DNA of 64,000 nt, taken from the NCBI RefSeq assembly GCF_009765875.1, contig NZ_LMUP01000008.1, forward strand, positions 108,938 through 172,937, read 5' to 3'. Position numbers and translations under genes: made by a program. The DNA is from Pedobacter sp. L105. Lineage in GTDB: Bacteria; Bacteroidota; Bacteroidia; Sphingobacteriales; Sphingobacteriaceae. Numbering within the stretch: the stretch's first letter is position 1; each line of letters opens with the position of its first letter. Of the stretch, positions 27,260 to 36,400 are shown one piece after another. The notes under the pieces were generated by a model, which was given only the letters and a program-made list of their open reading frames with translations, was not told the DNA's origin and searched no databases.

Positions 27260-27279
27260 TAATTTCCTTCTGGAAACTA
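27260..27279 (+). promoter_or_regulatory. HxlR-type operator, autoregulatory
   Basis: TAATTTC-N6-GAAACTA followed by TTAA and the ATG at 27288. The GAAACTATTAA-to-ATG spacing nearly equals that at the first HxlR gene. It also decides the start codon: longer frames would put the operator inside the coding sequence. Confidence 0.75.
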
Positions 27280-27287
27280 TTAATATT

Positions 27288-27680
27288 ATGAACAATAGAG
27301 CCATCACAAAAAAATTTTCTGCGCATTGCAAATCCCGTCGGGACGCTACTCAATACACAATCAATCTGCTCGCCGGTAAGTGGAAACTTAACATTCTCAT
27401 TTCCCTTGACGAATCTCCAAAGCATTTTATGGAATTACAGCGGAGTGTTTCAGGAATAGGGCCGAAAATGCTTTCGCAGGAACTCCGTATTCTAGAAGAA
27501 AATGAATTAGTTGATCGAACCGTGCTGGACACAAGCCCCGTCAGCGTAAAGTATGAACTCACAGCTTATGGTGAGACCCTTCGCGGCCTGATCATGGGTC
27601 TTCAGGAATGGGGCTTTAAGCACCAGGATAGGGTAAAACGCTCATTTAATCAACTTAGTATCCTGGAAAAAGTCTCCTGA
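27288..27680 (+). CDS. HxlR-family regulator, second copy
   Basis: 130 residues from ATG 27288 (MNNRAITKKFSAHCKSRRD). The family fold is complete: LLAGKWKLNILISL, SVSGIGPKMLSQELRILEENELV, wing TSPVSVKYELTAYGETL. A lone Cys in the HC motif stands near the N-terminus, as in the paralogue at 13174, fitting a YodB-like thiol switch. Operator in front of its start suggests autorepression. The MFS gene upstream, pointing away, is the likely partner. Confidence 0.9.
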   Translation: MNNRAITKKFSAHCKSRRDATQYTINLLAGKWKLNILISLDESPKHFMELQRSVSGIGPKMLSQELRILEENELVDRTVLDTSPVSVKYELTAYGETLRGLIMGLQEWGFKHQDRVKRSFNQLSILEKVS

Positions 27681-27738
27681 AAAAAATTTTAGACTATCGC
27701 CACTAATTCAGGTGCTGTTTGTTCACAATCATTGCCAT

Positions 27739-28338
27739 CTATTCTCCAATTAATTTCTGGGACATCCGTTTTCTTATCCTGCTCAACGACGGGCCCTCAA
27801 TCCCAAGATAAGAAGCTATGTGATATAACGGCACTGATCTGAAAATGTCAGGATGAATATCCAAAAGTTCTGTATATCGCTCTTCCGGGTTCTTAAATAA
27901 CACAGCTTCCGTGTTAGTCATCACTGCATGTAATGCCGATTCTGCAAAAATCCTTCCGAATCTTTCCCAAGCAGGAGAAGTGTTATATAATATCTGCAAG
28001 TGATCGTAATGAATGTATAATATATCCGAATCGGTCATAGATTCTGAGTAATATTCACAGGTCATCTGACTAAAAAAGCTTTTGAATGAACTCATGAACT
28101 GATCGTTTGTAAAGAACAGCATATTGCGCTCATTTCCAGATTTTTCATTGAATTTATAGATCCGGAACACCCCTGATAGCACAAAACCCAGGTGAGTACA
28201 AATACTTTTGTATTCATTATAGTATTCACCTTTACTATATGACCTCTCATGCCAGTAAGGTAGAGAAAGATCGAAATCCCTATCATTCATTCCTGATATA
28301 GTGTTTACGATTTTTCGAAGTCTGTTTAGATATTCCAT
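27739..28338 (-). CDS. Crp/Fnr-superfamily regulator
   Basis: 199 residues. Cyclic-nucleotide-binding-like beta-roll (YSKGEYYNEYKSICTHLGFVLSGVFRIYKF) and C-terminal HTH (VPLYHIASYLGIEGPSLSRIRKRM). This is the Bacteroidetes-type Crp relative without a clear cAMP-binding Arg-Ser pair, so the effector is unknown. Convergent with the HxlR gene. No obvious target gene lies nearby. Confidence 0.85.
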   Translation of the reverse strand: MEYLNRLRKIVNTISGMNDRDFDLSLPYWHERSYSKGEYYNEYKSICTHLGFVLSGVFRIYKFNEKSGNERNMLFFTNDQFMSSFKSFFSQMTCEYYSESMTDSDILYIHYDHLQILYNTSPAWERFGRIFAESALHAVMTNTEAVLFKNPEERYTELLDIHPDIFRSVPLYHIASYLGIEGPSLSRIRKRMSQKLIGE

Positions 28339-29011
28339 GCTTTAGTCTAGTATTTCACGGCAATCGCCTTTATTTAGGTAACGGCCTCAATCAGTTTAAC
28401 GAATAACAAAATAAAACAACAGCAAAGGTTTAGCTTAACTATAATCACACCTCAAAGCAACATTTAATTTTATCAGCAAATGTAATTTGAAAATCAAATT
28501 ATTGAACAGATTTGTCTAGTCAAATTAAAAGTCTGCCTTTGTAGCATAATTAGATGAATCATTTAATAAATCAGGATATAATACTGTACAAAACATTATC
28601 CATTAAATAACTGGCAAGATATAATTGAAAAAGTTATAAGGAATTTATACAGACCTATATACCTAATAAATAAATAAAAGCTAATCGATCTTAACAAGTT
28701 TAAAATAGCGGAATTTTTCAAAAAAATAGATAAACGTAACTCAAATTGAGCAGTCACTTTAAAAATTAGCTCATTGGACAAATACAATCTTATAGGATCA
28801 ACGACATAAAGAATGTCTATGGTCATCCTGAAATTGATAGTGCTGGGAGCAGCTTACAAATGTAGTTTATAGTAGGACGAATAATGGAGGAATTTGTTCT
28901 TGCAGGAAATTCAATATTTATAATTAATAGCTACAGGTCTTGCATGCTAATAATAAAAAAGGAACAAAAATTTCATTATTCACCTTAGTTTGGCGACTCA
29001 AATAATTGGTT
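28339..29011. other. intergenic region
   Basis: About 670 nt of AT-rich sequence between two leftward regulator genes. A 76-codon open frame on the minus strand (28826-28596) has no protein-like features and is likely chance. No hairpins or repeats were recognised. Confidence 0.4.
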
Positions 29012-29575
29012 CTATAAAAGCTTCTCTGTAATTCTTTTAGCGTCAAGTATCGCTTTATTATTTTTATAAACATTGGCAGAAACCGTCGCACCCTCCAGCA
29101 TCAGGAAAATAGCTTCGGCCAGCATTTCCTCTTTCATTAACTGGGGCTTATTGAGTGTAATTTCCTTGATCATCTCACTGATATAAACTTTAAGCCTGCT
29201 CTTCTGATGGCTCACTAGTTCAAAAGCCTGCAGATCTTCACGAGATACTTCGGCACTGACTTTTGTAAACTGACAGCCACCAAAATTATACTTAACCTGC
29301 CTTTCAGCTCTGTAATCAAATAAAGCAAGCAGCCTTTTCTTTGGATCCTTAATTTTGTGCACAAAAAGATCAAATTCAGCAAACCAGATCTCTTCAGCCT
29401 GTCTAATATAAGCGGTTAGCAGATCTCTCTTGGAAGGGAAGTGATTGTATAGAGATGCCCGCGCAATTTCAGCTTCATCAATAATCTGATTGATACCTGT
29501 CGAGTTATATCCCTGATTGTAGAATAATCTTGATGCTACATCAAGTATCCTTTCTCTTGCTGCTGATTCCTTCAT
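29012..29575 (-). CDS. TetR-family regulator
   Basis: 188 residues from ATG 29575 (MKESAARERILDVASRL). HTH GINQIIDEAEIARASLYNHFPSKRD, then a ligand domain with FGGCQFTKVSAEV, the LmrA/YxaF-like variant. It is divergent from a DinB-family gene. The site ATAGACATATCTATCT lies 20 nt before the start and recurs before the NTF2-like gene at 22643, indicating autoregulation plus a remote target. Confidence 0.9.
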   Translation of the reverse strand: MKESAARERILDVASRLFYNQGYNSTGINQIIDEAEIARASLYNHFPSKRDLLTAYIRQAEEIWFAEFDLFVHKIKDPKKRLLALFDYRAERQVKYNFGGCQFTKVSAEVSREDLQAFELVSHQKSRLKVYISEMIKEITLNKPQLMKEEMLAEAIFLMLEGATVSANVYKNNKAILDAKRITEKLL

Positions 29576-29594
29576 GAACAAAGATAATAATTAA

Positions 29595-29610
29595 ATAGAC
29601 ATATCTATCT
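29595..29610. promoter_or_regulatory. TetR autoregulatory site
   Basis: ATAGACATATCTATCT with ATAGA-N4-TCTAT symmetry; 15/16 match with 23070-23085. Confidence 0.65.
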
Positions 29611-29684
29611 GTATTTTGTTATTTTTTCTTTGTTTAAATGTATCCCAACAAATAAATTGGCTTTATCATCTCAATGTATAAAAC

Positions 29685-29726
29685 AAATACCGATCGGTAT
29701 TTACATGTGTTTATTATTTATCTTTG
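29685..29726 (+). promoter_or_regulatory. DinB gene promoter with perfect TetR-like palindrome
   Basis: AAATACCGATCGGTATTT (29685-29702) is a perfect 18-nt palindrome. The -7 box TATCTTTG is at 29719-29726, so the palindrome covers the -33 area. The core TACCGATnGGTA recurs in the palindrome before the RND operon (21742-21755). Confidence 0.7.
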
Positions 29727-29756
29727 ACCATTACATTTAATAAAATTATACTTTAC

Positions 29757-30233
29757 ATGGAAAATTTATACGTCAATACGGCAATAACGATTTGGGAAAA
29801 TCAGGTTATAAGAGCTGAAAATCTGTTTCAAAAATTTACAAATGAAGAATGGTTGAGCGAAATATGTCCGGGTAAAAACCGGGTGATATATATCATAGGT
29901 CACCTTATTGCCTCAGCTGACCATATATCTCCGATTATTGGTACAGGAACGGCCGCCTATCCGGAATTACTTGACATTTTTATTAAGAACCCGGACAAGG
30001 CAATTTCAGATCTTCCACCAGTTGAACAATTAAAAAAACTATGGCATAAAACAAATTCCAGGATCAGCGTGGAATTAAAAACATTGACCAATGAAGACTG
30101 GCTTCAAAAACATAAAACAGTTTCAATAGAAGACTTTGCTAAAGAACCACATCGTAACAAACTAAGTATTTTACTTAACCGCACCAACCATCTTACTTAT
30201 CATATTGGGCAACTTACATTACTGAAAAAGTAG
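29757..30233 (+). CDS. DinB-family putative metalloenzyme
   Basis: 158 residues from ATG 29757; the longer frame from 29724 would need a TTG start inside the -7 box. DinB four-helix fold with possible metal-binding His at 49 (IIGHLIAS), 145 and 149 (NHLTYHIGQ). Members include thiol-dependent S-transferases such as bacillithiol or mycothiol transferases, which act on xenobiotics; the exact role here is unknown. The TetR-type palindrome in its promoter indicates inducible expression. A gene of unknown function follows after 23 nt. Confidence 0.85.
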   Translation: MENLYVNTAITIWENQVIRAENLFQKFTNEEWLSEICPGKNRVIYIIGHLIASADHISPIIGTGTAAYPELLDIFIKNPDKAISDLPPVEQLKKLWHKTNSRISVELKTLTNEDWLQKHKTVSIEDFAKEPHRNKLSILLNRTNHLTYHIGQLTLLKK

Positions 30234-30256
30234 AAGTCAAAGCAGACCAGTCAAAA

Positions 30257-30793
30257 ATGTTTAAATCTCTGATCATGAATCAAAAATCACAATATATGAT
30301 AGCACTTAGGAACGACACAGATGATATTGTTGAAAGGGTAAGAAGTTTAGCAATGTCCTATGGAATATCCCCTTATTCTGTAGCGTCTTTTATTGTTGAT
30401 GAACTTAAGATTACCGACCCTGCTTTAAATTCGGGATTGGCAGGGTGCTTAAGCATTATATGTATCATTGAGTGTTTGGATTATGATAAAAAAGATTTTA
30501 ATGATTATTTAGAAAATTCAATCGAAAGCTTAGGCCATTCAGCAGTTGAACGGATTCATTTTATTGAAAGCAAATTGTCAATGAGCCGGGACGAAAAATC
30601 TTTTTCGCTATGGAGAAACAACCAAGCCGGATTTGCAATAGGAATAACTCTCTCTCTTGCCGCTAATAAGAATTACAATGCAGTTATGCTGAACGAAATA
30701 TTCAATGATTCGCTTGCCAGTTTCGTAACTATTTTGCCAAATCAAAAAATAAATCAGATCATAGGTCTTAGCGCTCATAATCAACAGCTTTAA
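30257..30793 (+). CDS. hypothetical protein after DinB gene
   Basis: 178 residues, not recognised. Predicted mostly helical, soluble, with no signal or membrane segment. A shorter start at 30275 (MNQKSQYMIALRN) is possible. It starts 23 nt after the DinB stop and is probably co-transcribed, hence under the same palindromic operator. No function is proposed. Confidence 0.65.
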   Translation: MFKSLIMNQKSQYMIALRNDTDDIVERVRSLAMSYGISPYSVASFIVDELKITDPALNSGLAGCLSIICIIECLDYDKKDFNDYLENSIESLGHSAVERIHFIESKLSMSRDEKSFSLWRNNQAGFAIGITLSLAANKNYNAVMLNEIFNDSLASFVTILPNQKINQIIGLSAHNQQL

Positions 30794-31191
30794 CTACTAA
30801 TTGTCCTTTTCTGCTAAAACACTATCCAATAAATCATCATAAAATGTGGAAAATTGAACGAGAAAAGCAGATTGGAACACAAACTTTATAATGGAATGCA
30901 CTATTTAAATATTCTATAAAAATTATTCGCTGGAACATTCTTGATAGATATGAGAAATGCAGTTGATCGGTATAATGATTTCACGAGATTCGAACAATCC
31001 AAGCTAGTTAGACGTGTTATTAAGCGTCGAAAAACCTGTCAAGATCGCTTATATCTAATTGGCGATAATTCTTCCAATTTTACTAGAAGGGATTGATAAA
31101 TATCAAATTATAATAATAAATAATCTATTGAAAATTATTTGTAGCATTAATGAATACCCACACGTTCTAACATAAAAATAATTTTAAAAAC
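30794..31191. other. intergenic region
   Basis: About 400 nt before a lipoprotein gene. Only very short open frames; no hairpin or repeat recognised. Confidence 0.4.
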
Positions 31192-31620
31192 ATGAAAAAA
31201 ATTTTAGCACCAATTTTACTGTTTAATCTGGCATTTATGATGAGTTGTAAAAAAGACAAAAGTATTGCCACAGATCACCTCAATAACGTGAATGGCTCCT
31301 GGACCTTAAAAAGTGAAAAACGAATACTCACGACAGGCACCATTGACACTGCAATTGTAAAACCTGGTACCATAGTAAAATTTACAGATTCGCTCTATGA
31401 AAATTACAGTAACTATGCTTTGGTTTCAAAAGGGACTTTTAAGCTTTCTATCGCATTGAGTCCAAAAACAAACACCAAAAAGCAAGTAATTATTTTTGAC
31501 AAAAACCCAGCAACAGAAGTTTTTTTTGATGTAGTTGACGACAAATTAGTTTATTATAACAATGAACTTAATGCTGATGCTGGTGTACTAACTTTCCAAA
31601 AAACAACCTTAAATAATTAA
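31192..31620 (+). CDS. lipocalin-like lipoprotein
   Basis: 142 residues. Lipobox FMMSC gives an acylated Cys at about 19. The mature part begins with HLNNVNGSWTLKSEKRI, like the lipocalin-type Bacteroidetes lipoproteins (GxW near the start), and is rich in beta strands. Ligand and role unknown. It stands alone. Confidence 0.75.
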   Translation: MKKILAPILLFNLAFMMSCKKDKSIATDHLNNVNGSWTLKSEKRILTTGTIDTAIVKPGTIVKFTDSLYENYSNYALVSKGTFKLSIALSPKTNTKKQVIIFDKNPATEVFFDVVDDKLVYYNNELNADAGVLTFQKTTLNN

Positions 31621-31705
31621 AGTTAATACTTACTAACAACCTACTTCCAAAGGTTAGGACGGAAATTAGTATAATATTGATTATTTAATTTGATTACAGT
31701 TATTC

Positions 31706-31760
31706 AAGGGTGTGTAAATATGGAAAACTCTTAGGAGAGCAGTCAGTATTACACACCCTT
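31706..31760. repeat. 12-bp inverted repeat, hairpin or small IS remnant
   Basis: AAGGGTGTGTAA (31706-31717) and TTACACACCCTT (31749-31760) flank a 31-nt loop, followed by TTTATT. It could be the terminator of the lipoprotein gene 86 nt upstream. The GGGTGTGTAA arm also resembles ends of some IS elements, and the neighbouring DNA is full of decayed genes. Confidence 0.45.
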
Positions 31761-32099
31761 TTTATTAAGCTTATTCTGCCGATTTATTCAGAAGAGCATC
31801 ATAAATCTGTTAATATCTACTATATACATAATCGTTATGTTTAGGAGAGAACGGATTGAACTTCTTAACGCAGCTTTAGCAAAGCTGGCTGTTTCTTGAC
31901 TAAAAGCGAAAGATAAGCCACAGCATAGCATATTTTATAACGTGATATGTCAAATAGGCGGGTTCCTTGATTCAACCAATACAAACCATTACATGTCAAA
32001 AAGGATTGCACCCTAATTGCCTAGACCTATTCACTCTATTAACCTGAAATAACTCATTAATACAGCTAATTTCAAAGTTATGGCCCGTTATTTAATAAA
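31761..32099. other. intergenic region before decayed dehydrogenase
   Basis: About 340 nt with no recognisable gene; possibly the eroded N-terminal part of the dehydrogenase pseudogene that follows, but no matching motif was found. Confidence 0.3.
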
Positions 32100-32800
32100 A
32101 AGATTTAATTTTCCAGGTGCCAAGCAGAAAATCGTGCACAGGTTTAGTTGGTGGATGAGAAACCAGTCTTTCTCTACAGGCCATCTCGATGGGTAATTCC
32201 TCATGGGTTTGTTTGTTAACATTGTTGCCCAATTCCTTCTAGTGGTTACAAAAGGTATAAAACCAAACTGATAATAGTCCTTTTAAATGTTCATTAAACA
32301 ATTACATTTGAAACACTCGTTTCTTATGGACGATGTCCCATTGGGGATACTTGGGTCATTAGGCTGTGGTTTGCTAACAGGGGAAGGTGCGGTGCTGAAC
32401 GTTTTAAAACTCTCAGCAGGCCAAGCATATTGATCTCAATTGTTGGACCTGTTGGAACTGCTATTAACATGGCTGTAAGGCTGCTGGCTTGACTACAATC
32501 CTATCCGTAGTTACTCATGAAAACAGGCTTTCACGTGCAGCCGACTTGGCTGTGACCGATAAAATTAACATCAGGAGTCTCAAAATATCTGAAGAAGTTA
32601 ATAAGATCTTTCTAATTTCATACAGCTTATCAGTATTGTTGCACAGGACTGCAGAGACAGCAAATATGCCGTAACAAACGATTTCGTGGACAAATTACTG
32701 GCCCCAAGTCCATGAGAACGCTTGAGATTATTATTAAATACCATTCAGAATTTTCATACGCTGGGCATTGGTAAATGGTTTAAATAAACAGGAGAGGTCC
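32100..32800 (+). pseudogene. decayed zinc-type (aryl-)alcohol dehydrogenase
   Basis: Pieces of a medium-chain Zn alcohol dehydrogenase occur in order but in changing frames. DDVPLGILGSLGCGLLTGEG (about 32330-32390) corresponds to the hinge before the NAD domain. ISIVGPVGTAINMAVRLLA is a damaged Rossmann GxGxxG segment. Then HENRLSRAADLAVTDKIN and ISEEVNKI (about 32515-32615) match the second beta-alpha-beta part. Stops and frameshifts separate them. The gene would have oxidised or reduced aromatic alcohols or aldehydes. Confidence 0.65.
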
Positions 32801-32846
32801 TTAAAATGCTGGCCTCTCTTGTTCAATTTAATCCTACCACGACTTA

Positions 32847-33902
32847 TTAGGCAACAGGATGCTTCAATTCGATAAGTTGGCTTGCCTGGCCAAACATATT
32901 AAGTTGGGACGCTGCTATAATTTCGTGAGGCGATCCGAGAACAATTTGACTAACTTCATTAAGCCGGGTTATTTCATCAATGGTAAGCGTCAGATTAAGT
33001 GATAATAGATTATCATTGAGTTGCTGTAAGTTTCTCGGCCCTATTATGGTAACAGTTGACAGGCTTGACTGGTCATATTTTTGGCGGATCCAAGCTAAAG
33101 CTACATTGATTATTTTTGTATCGTTATCCTTAGCGATAGCCGCCAGCAAATCGATGATGGCTGTTTCGCGCAACCCTTTTTCATTCTTAACCAGCAATCC
33201 ATTTGCAAGTGCTCGCCGAGTATTGGGATCTACTTCTTTAGCACGGTATTTTCCTGTAAGTGTGCCCCCTGCCAGAGGTGACCAAAAAGCTGCACCCAAA
33301 CCCAATGCCTCAGCCATTGGAAGTAATTCGCGCTCTGCGGTTCTTTCAATTAAATTATATTCAAGCTGGATTCCTACTATCGGTGACCAGCCACGAAGAT
33401 CAGCAAGCAACGAGGCATTTGCGATCCTCCATGCCGGAAAGTTGGAAAATCCTGCATAATTTATTTTCCCATCTTTTACCAAATCATCTAAGCCGCGGAC
33501 AATTTCTTCAATTGGTGTCTGTCCGTCAGATAAATGAACCCAATAGAGATCCAGCCTGTCTGTTTTCAGCCTTTTTAAACTCGCTTCCACAGCTAGACGC
33601 ATGGTCTTTCTGCTATTGCCGGAGGTCTGCATTTTCCGCGTTCCCATACTAAACTTTGAAGCCAGAACAAAATTATCTCTTTCACTTGCAAGGAAATCGC
33701 CAAGAAACTCCTCTGATTCGCCAATTTGATAGCCGTCCGCAGTATCAATAAAATTACCTCCGGCCTCGGCATAATGGTCAAAAACGAGCTTTGATTCTTC
33801 TTTCGTTGCCCCGAATGGCCATTTTGTTCCAAAATTACCGGTTCCCAGCGCCAAGTTTGATACTCTCAAGCCCGACTTTTTTCCAAAAATTTGATATTTC
33901 AT
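32847..33902 (-). CDS. aldo/keto reductase
   Basis: 351 residues, TIM-barrel AKR. Catalytic tetrad Asp53, Tyr58, Lys83 and His123 (FIDTADGYQ, LASKFS, YWVHLSD) is complete, and the C-terminal IIGPRNLQQLNDNL segment binds NADPH. It reduces aldehydes or ketones; exact substrate unknown. It follows a decayed alcohol dehydrogenase (convergent), and a secreted (alpha/alpha)6-type protein gene lies 39 nt upstream in the same direction. Confidence 0.93.
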   Translation of the reverse strand: MKYQIFGKKSGLRVSNLALGTGNFGTKWPFGATKEESKLVFDHYAEAGGNFIDTADGYQIGESEEFLGDFLASERDNFVLASKFSMGTRKMQTSGNSRKTMRLAVEASLKRLKTDRLDLYWVHLSDGQTPIEEIVRGLDDLVKDGKINYAGFSNFPAWRIANASLLADLRGWSPIVGIQLEYNLIERTAERELLPMAEALGLGAAFWSPLAGGTLTGKYRAKEVDPNTRRALANGLLVKNEKGLRETAIIDLLAAIAKDNDTKIINVALAWIRQKYDQSSLSTVTIIGPRNLQQLNDNLLSLNLTLTIDEITRLNEVSQIVLGSPHEIIAASQLNMFGQASQLIELKHPVA

Positions 33903-33941
33903 AATTGTTTATTGATTATTACGATCATTAATTAATAGTAT

Positions 33942-36236
33942 TCAGTTTAAATAGTGGAGAATCTTGACTCCCCCCGGTAGCAGTTTGAGCGTTCTACAGC
34001 CCCACAAAGGAAGGTCGCCGAGCATAACCGCCTGCTGCACTTTCGTTTCAGCCAGCAGTTTCACAGTAATCTTATCCCCCGTCGGATTGCATATCCGGAC
34101 ATCGACAGAGCGCTTCGAGTGCCTGATGATTTTTGCGCTGACATGGTCTATTGCAACCAGTTCATTATCATCCAGATTAACATATAAGCCTGGAATTTCA
34201 ACCTCAGTTAAGAGCATCGCTGTTTCTGACCAGGTAGAGCCGGAAAAAATGTTTCCGATCCCTTCAAGCCAATCTGTAAGGCTCACGCGTTCATTAATCC
34301 AGCCATTGCCAAGATTAGCAATGGGTCTGTCCGGTGTAGACATGTACTGCGGAATAGTATGGGCAATATCTTTCAGCAATTCAAGATAAAAGGGATTTCC
34401 AGTTGCCCTGTAAAGCTTTAGCAAAGCTACTCCGGAATGAGTGCAAATACCAGGTGCAGCGTGCTTATTCTGCGTATTTGCCCAAACAGTACCCGTAGTA
34501 TGTGCATCAATCCTGCCGAGATCAGAAGATGGAGGAAATACATAGTTATAACTGGTGATCCAGGTAGTGAACTGCAGGGCAACATCCTCTGCGGCCTGCA
34601 ACCAGTATTTTTCGTGAGTTGCCTCATAAAGCACCGTGAAGCTTTCCAATAATCCATACGTAGACTCGCTGTCGAAATTCTGCATAGCTTCTCCTGGACC
34701 GCCGTAGCTAACCCCTTTCTTTACAAAATTTTCGTAATAGTCTCTTGCTGCTGCTTTGGCCACTGTCTGATATGAACTGTCTTTATAATAGCGGGAGGCA
34801 AGAACGAGTGCCGCAGGAATAATACCTCCGCTGGTAGACCCACCAATCACGATATCGCCTGTTTTATTATTGACAAATTGTCCAAACTGATGGTACTTTT
34901 TCCAGGTCCTTACCAATGTATTTGCAACCTTCCTACAGCCGTCTTGCCAAGGCGGTTTTACTGTCATATGCATCCTGTTCATCAATTCAAACTGCTTTAA
35001 ACAGTAATACAGGCCGTCCCCCGATTTTCTAATCAGATGAAGATCTTTACCCAAAGGTATGTTTTGGAAAATACCCATCCAACGATCTCCTTTCTCACCT
35101 GTATCCCAGAAGAAGCCACTGGGTGCAATTCCTTTTGGAAAAAGCCAGTCAAAATTCCGGATAACATTATCTACTGAAGTTTTATTACCCTGATAGAGCA
35201 ACGGGTAGGTGGAGATCATTCCTCCCACCCATCCGATCTGCCAGTCCTGGCTCGCATTTTCCCTTAAGCCAACGGAATAGTAGCCAAATTTCGGTTCAAA
35301 ATTGCATCTGTTAAATTTTTCCTGCTGAATGCCGAAAGTGGTAGAAAAGCTTCTGAAGGACGGTTCTTCTTTACTATGCGGAATAACATCATTTCTAATT
35401 TTAGCGAACTGGCGAAATAAGTCAGGTATACTTGCACAGCTATCATGATAAACACGAACCATTAATACAACTGAATCACCTGTATTAAATGAAGCTCCCT
35501 GATCTCTGGATGGAGCATGGCTATCCGATATATAGTAACGGTATTTCTCCCGTACAACGGGGGCAGTATAGGTAATTTCCGCATGCGTCCTGCTGCTGTC
35601 TTCGGCGACACCAATTCCAGAATCTCCTAATTTGGTTCCTTGTGGCGTAAGCATCCAGAAAGCACATTTTGCCGCGGGATCATAAAAACCAATCGCGGGG
35701 GTAGACATATCTCCCGTACGAAGCTGGATACGCGATGGCTTATAATTCTTGTCTAATCTCGGAACATCAGAGATCATTTGTGGTTTGTTAATCCCTGTGT
35801 CCCTTGGATCATTAATGAATGAAGGATAAGGAATGTTTCTTGCCACAACCCGGTTCCCATTATAAACAGCTGCAGGCATCAATACATAATTATTAACTGA
35901 CCAGTTATCGAAGCTGAAATTTACAGATACCGACGCGTCATCCAAATGACCGCTCTGGCATAAAAAGGTCACAAGTATATCCATGGCCTTATCATTTCCC
36001 TTGACTGGTTTGACCGTTGTTTTTACATTCCATACCGAGGACCGGAAAACTAGCTGCTTAACTATTTGACTGGTTTCCTGAACCTGATCATCAAGAACAT
36101 GCTGATCGTGGTTATAATGATTGATGTTCACATACATCACCGGCGTAGTTTGACATTTTGCCGTTTGAAAAAAAACAGCAAAAAATAGATATGTCCATAA
36201 AAAAAAGTAAAATACTGGTCTGGAGCTAAAATTCAT
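33942..36236 (-). CDS. secreted six-hairpin (alpha/alpha)6 glycosidase-like protein
   Basis: 764 residues with a signal peptide (FYFFLWTYLFFAVFFQTAKCQ). The N-terminal part (about 25-300) is beta-rich. The middle to C-terminal part (about 350-680) has repeated helix pairs rich in Trp, Gly and aromatic residues (GGSTSGGIIPAALVLASRYY, YGLLESFTVLYEAT, HSGVALLKLYRATGNPFYL), as in six-hairpin glycoside hydrolases. A small beta domain ends it. I cannot assign a GH family. Probably acts on a polysaccharide in the periplasm or outside. Confidence 0.75.
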   Translation of the reverse strand: MNFSSRPVFYFFLWTYLFFAVFFQTAKCQTTPVMYVNINHYNHDQHVLDDQVQETSQIVKQLVFRSSVWNVKTTVKPVKGNDKAMDILVTFLCQSGHLDDASVSVNFSFDNWSVNNYVLMPAAVYNGNRVVARNIPYPSFINDPRDTGINKPQMISDVPRLDKNYKPSRIQLRTGDMSTPAIGFYDPAAKCAFWMLTPQGTKLGDSGIGVAEDSSRTHAEITYTAPVVREKYRYYISDSHAPSRDQGASFNTGDSVVLMVRVYHDSCASIPDLFRQFAKIRNDVIPHSKEEPSFRSFSTTFGIQQEKFNRCNFEPKFGYYSVGLRENASQDWQIGWVGGMISTYPLLYQGNKTSVDNVIRNFDWLFPKGIAPSGFFWDTGEKGDRWMGIFQNIPLGKDLHLIRKSGDGLYYCLKQFELMNRMHMTVKPPWQDGCRKVANTLVRTWKKYHQFGQFVNNKTGDIVIGGSTSGGIIPAALVLASRYYKDSSYQTVAKAAARDYYENFVKKGVSYGGPGEAMQNFDSESTYGLLESFTVLYEATHEKYWLQAAEDVALQFTTWITSYNYVFPPSSDLGRIDAHTTGTVWANTQNKHAAPGICTHSGVALLKLYRATGNPFYLELLKDIAHTIPQYMSTPDRPIANLGNGWINERVSLTDWLEGIGNIFSGSTWSETAMLLTEVEIPGLYVNLDDNELVAIDHVSAKIIRHSKRSVDVRICNPTGDKITVKLLAETKVQQAVMLGDLPLWGCRTLKLLPGGVKILHYLN

Positions 36237-36400
36237 AGATGTTTATTTGACGCTAATGAAAGTGATTTTTATTTTGATTCCTATGACCTGATTTACAAAC
36301 CTCCAGCTATTTGCTGATCCTAGTTTATAAGCCTTTTTTTAAAGATTTGATATGTTTAACAAGTGTAAAATATAATGACCGTAATTCTTAACGTAAAAAT

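Noticed and set aside
27207..27287. Upstream extension of the second HxlR gene
   Set aside because: It uses a TTG start and would include the operator in the coding sequence; family alignment starts at 27288.
28596..28826. 76-codon minus-strand open frame
   Set aside because: Low-complexity AT-rich translation without homology-like patterns or ribosome binding signal.
31706..31760. Complete MITE
   Set aside because: Only 55 nt with no clear target duplication; a terminator is equally good, so it is listed only as an inverted repeat.
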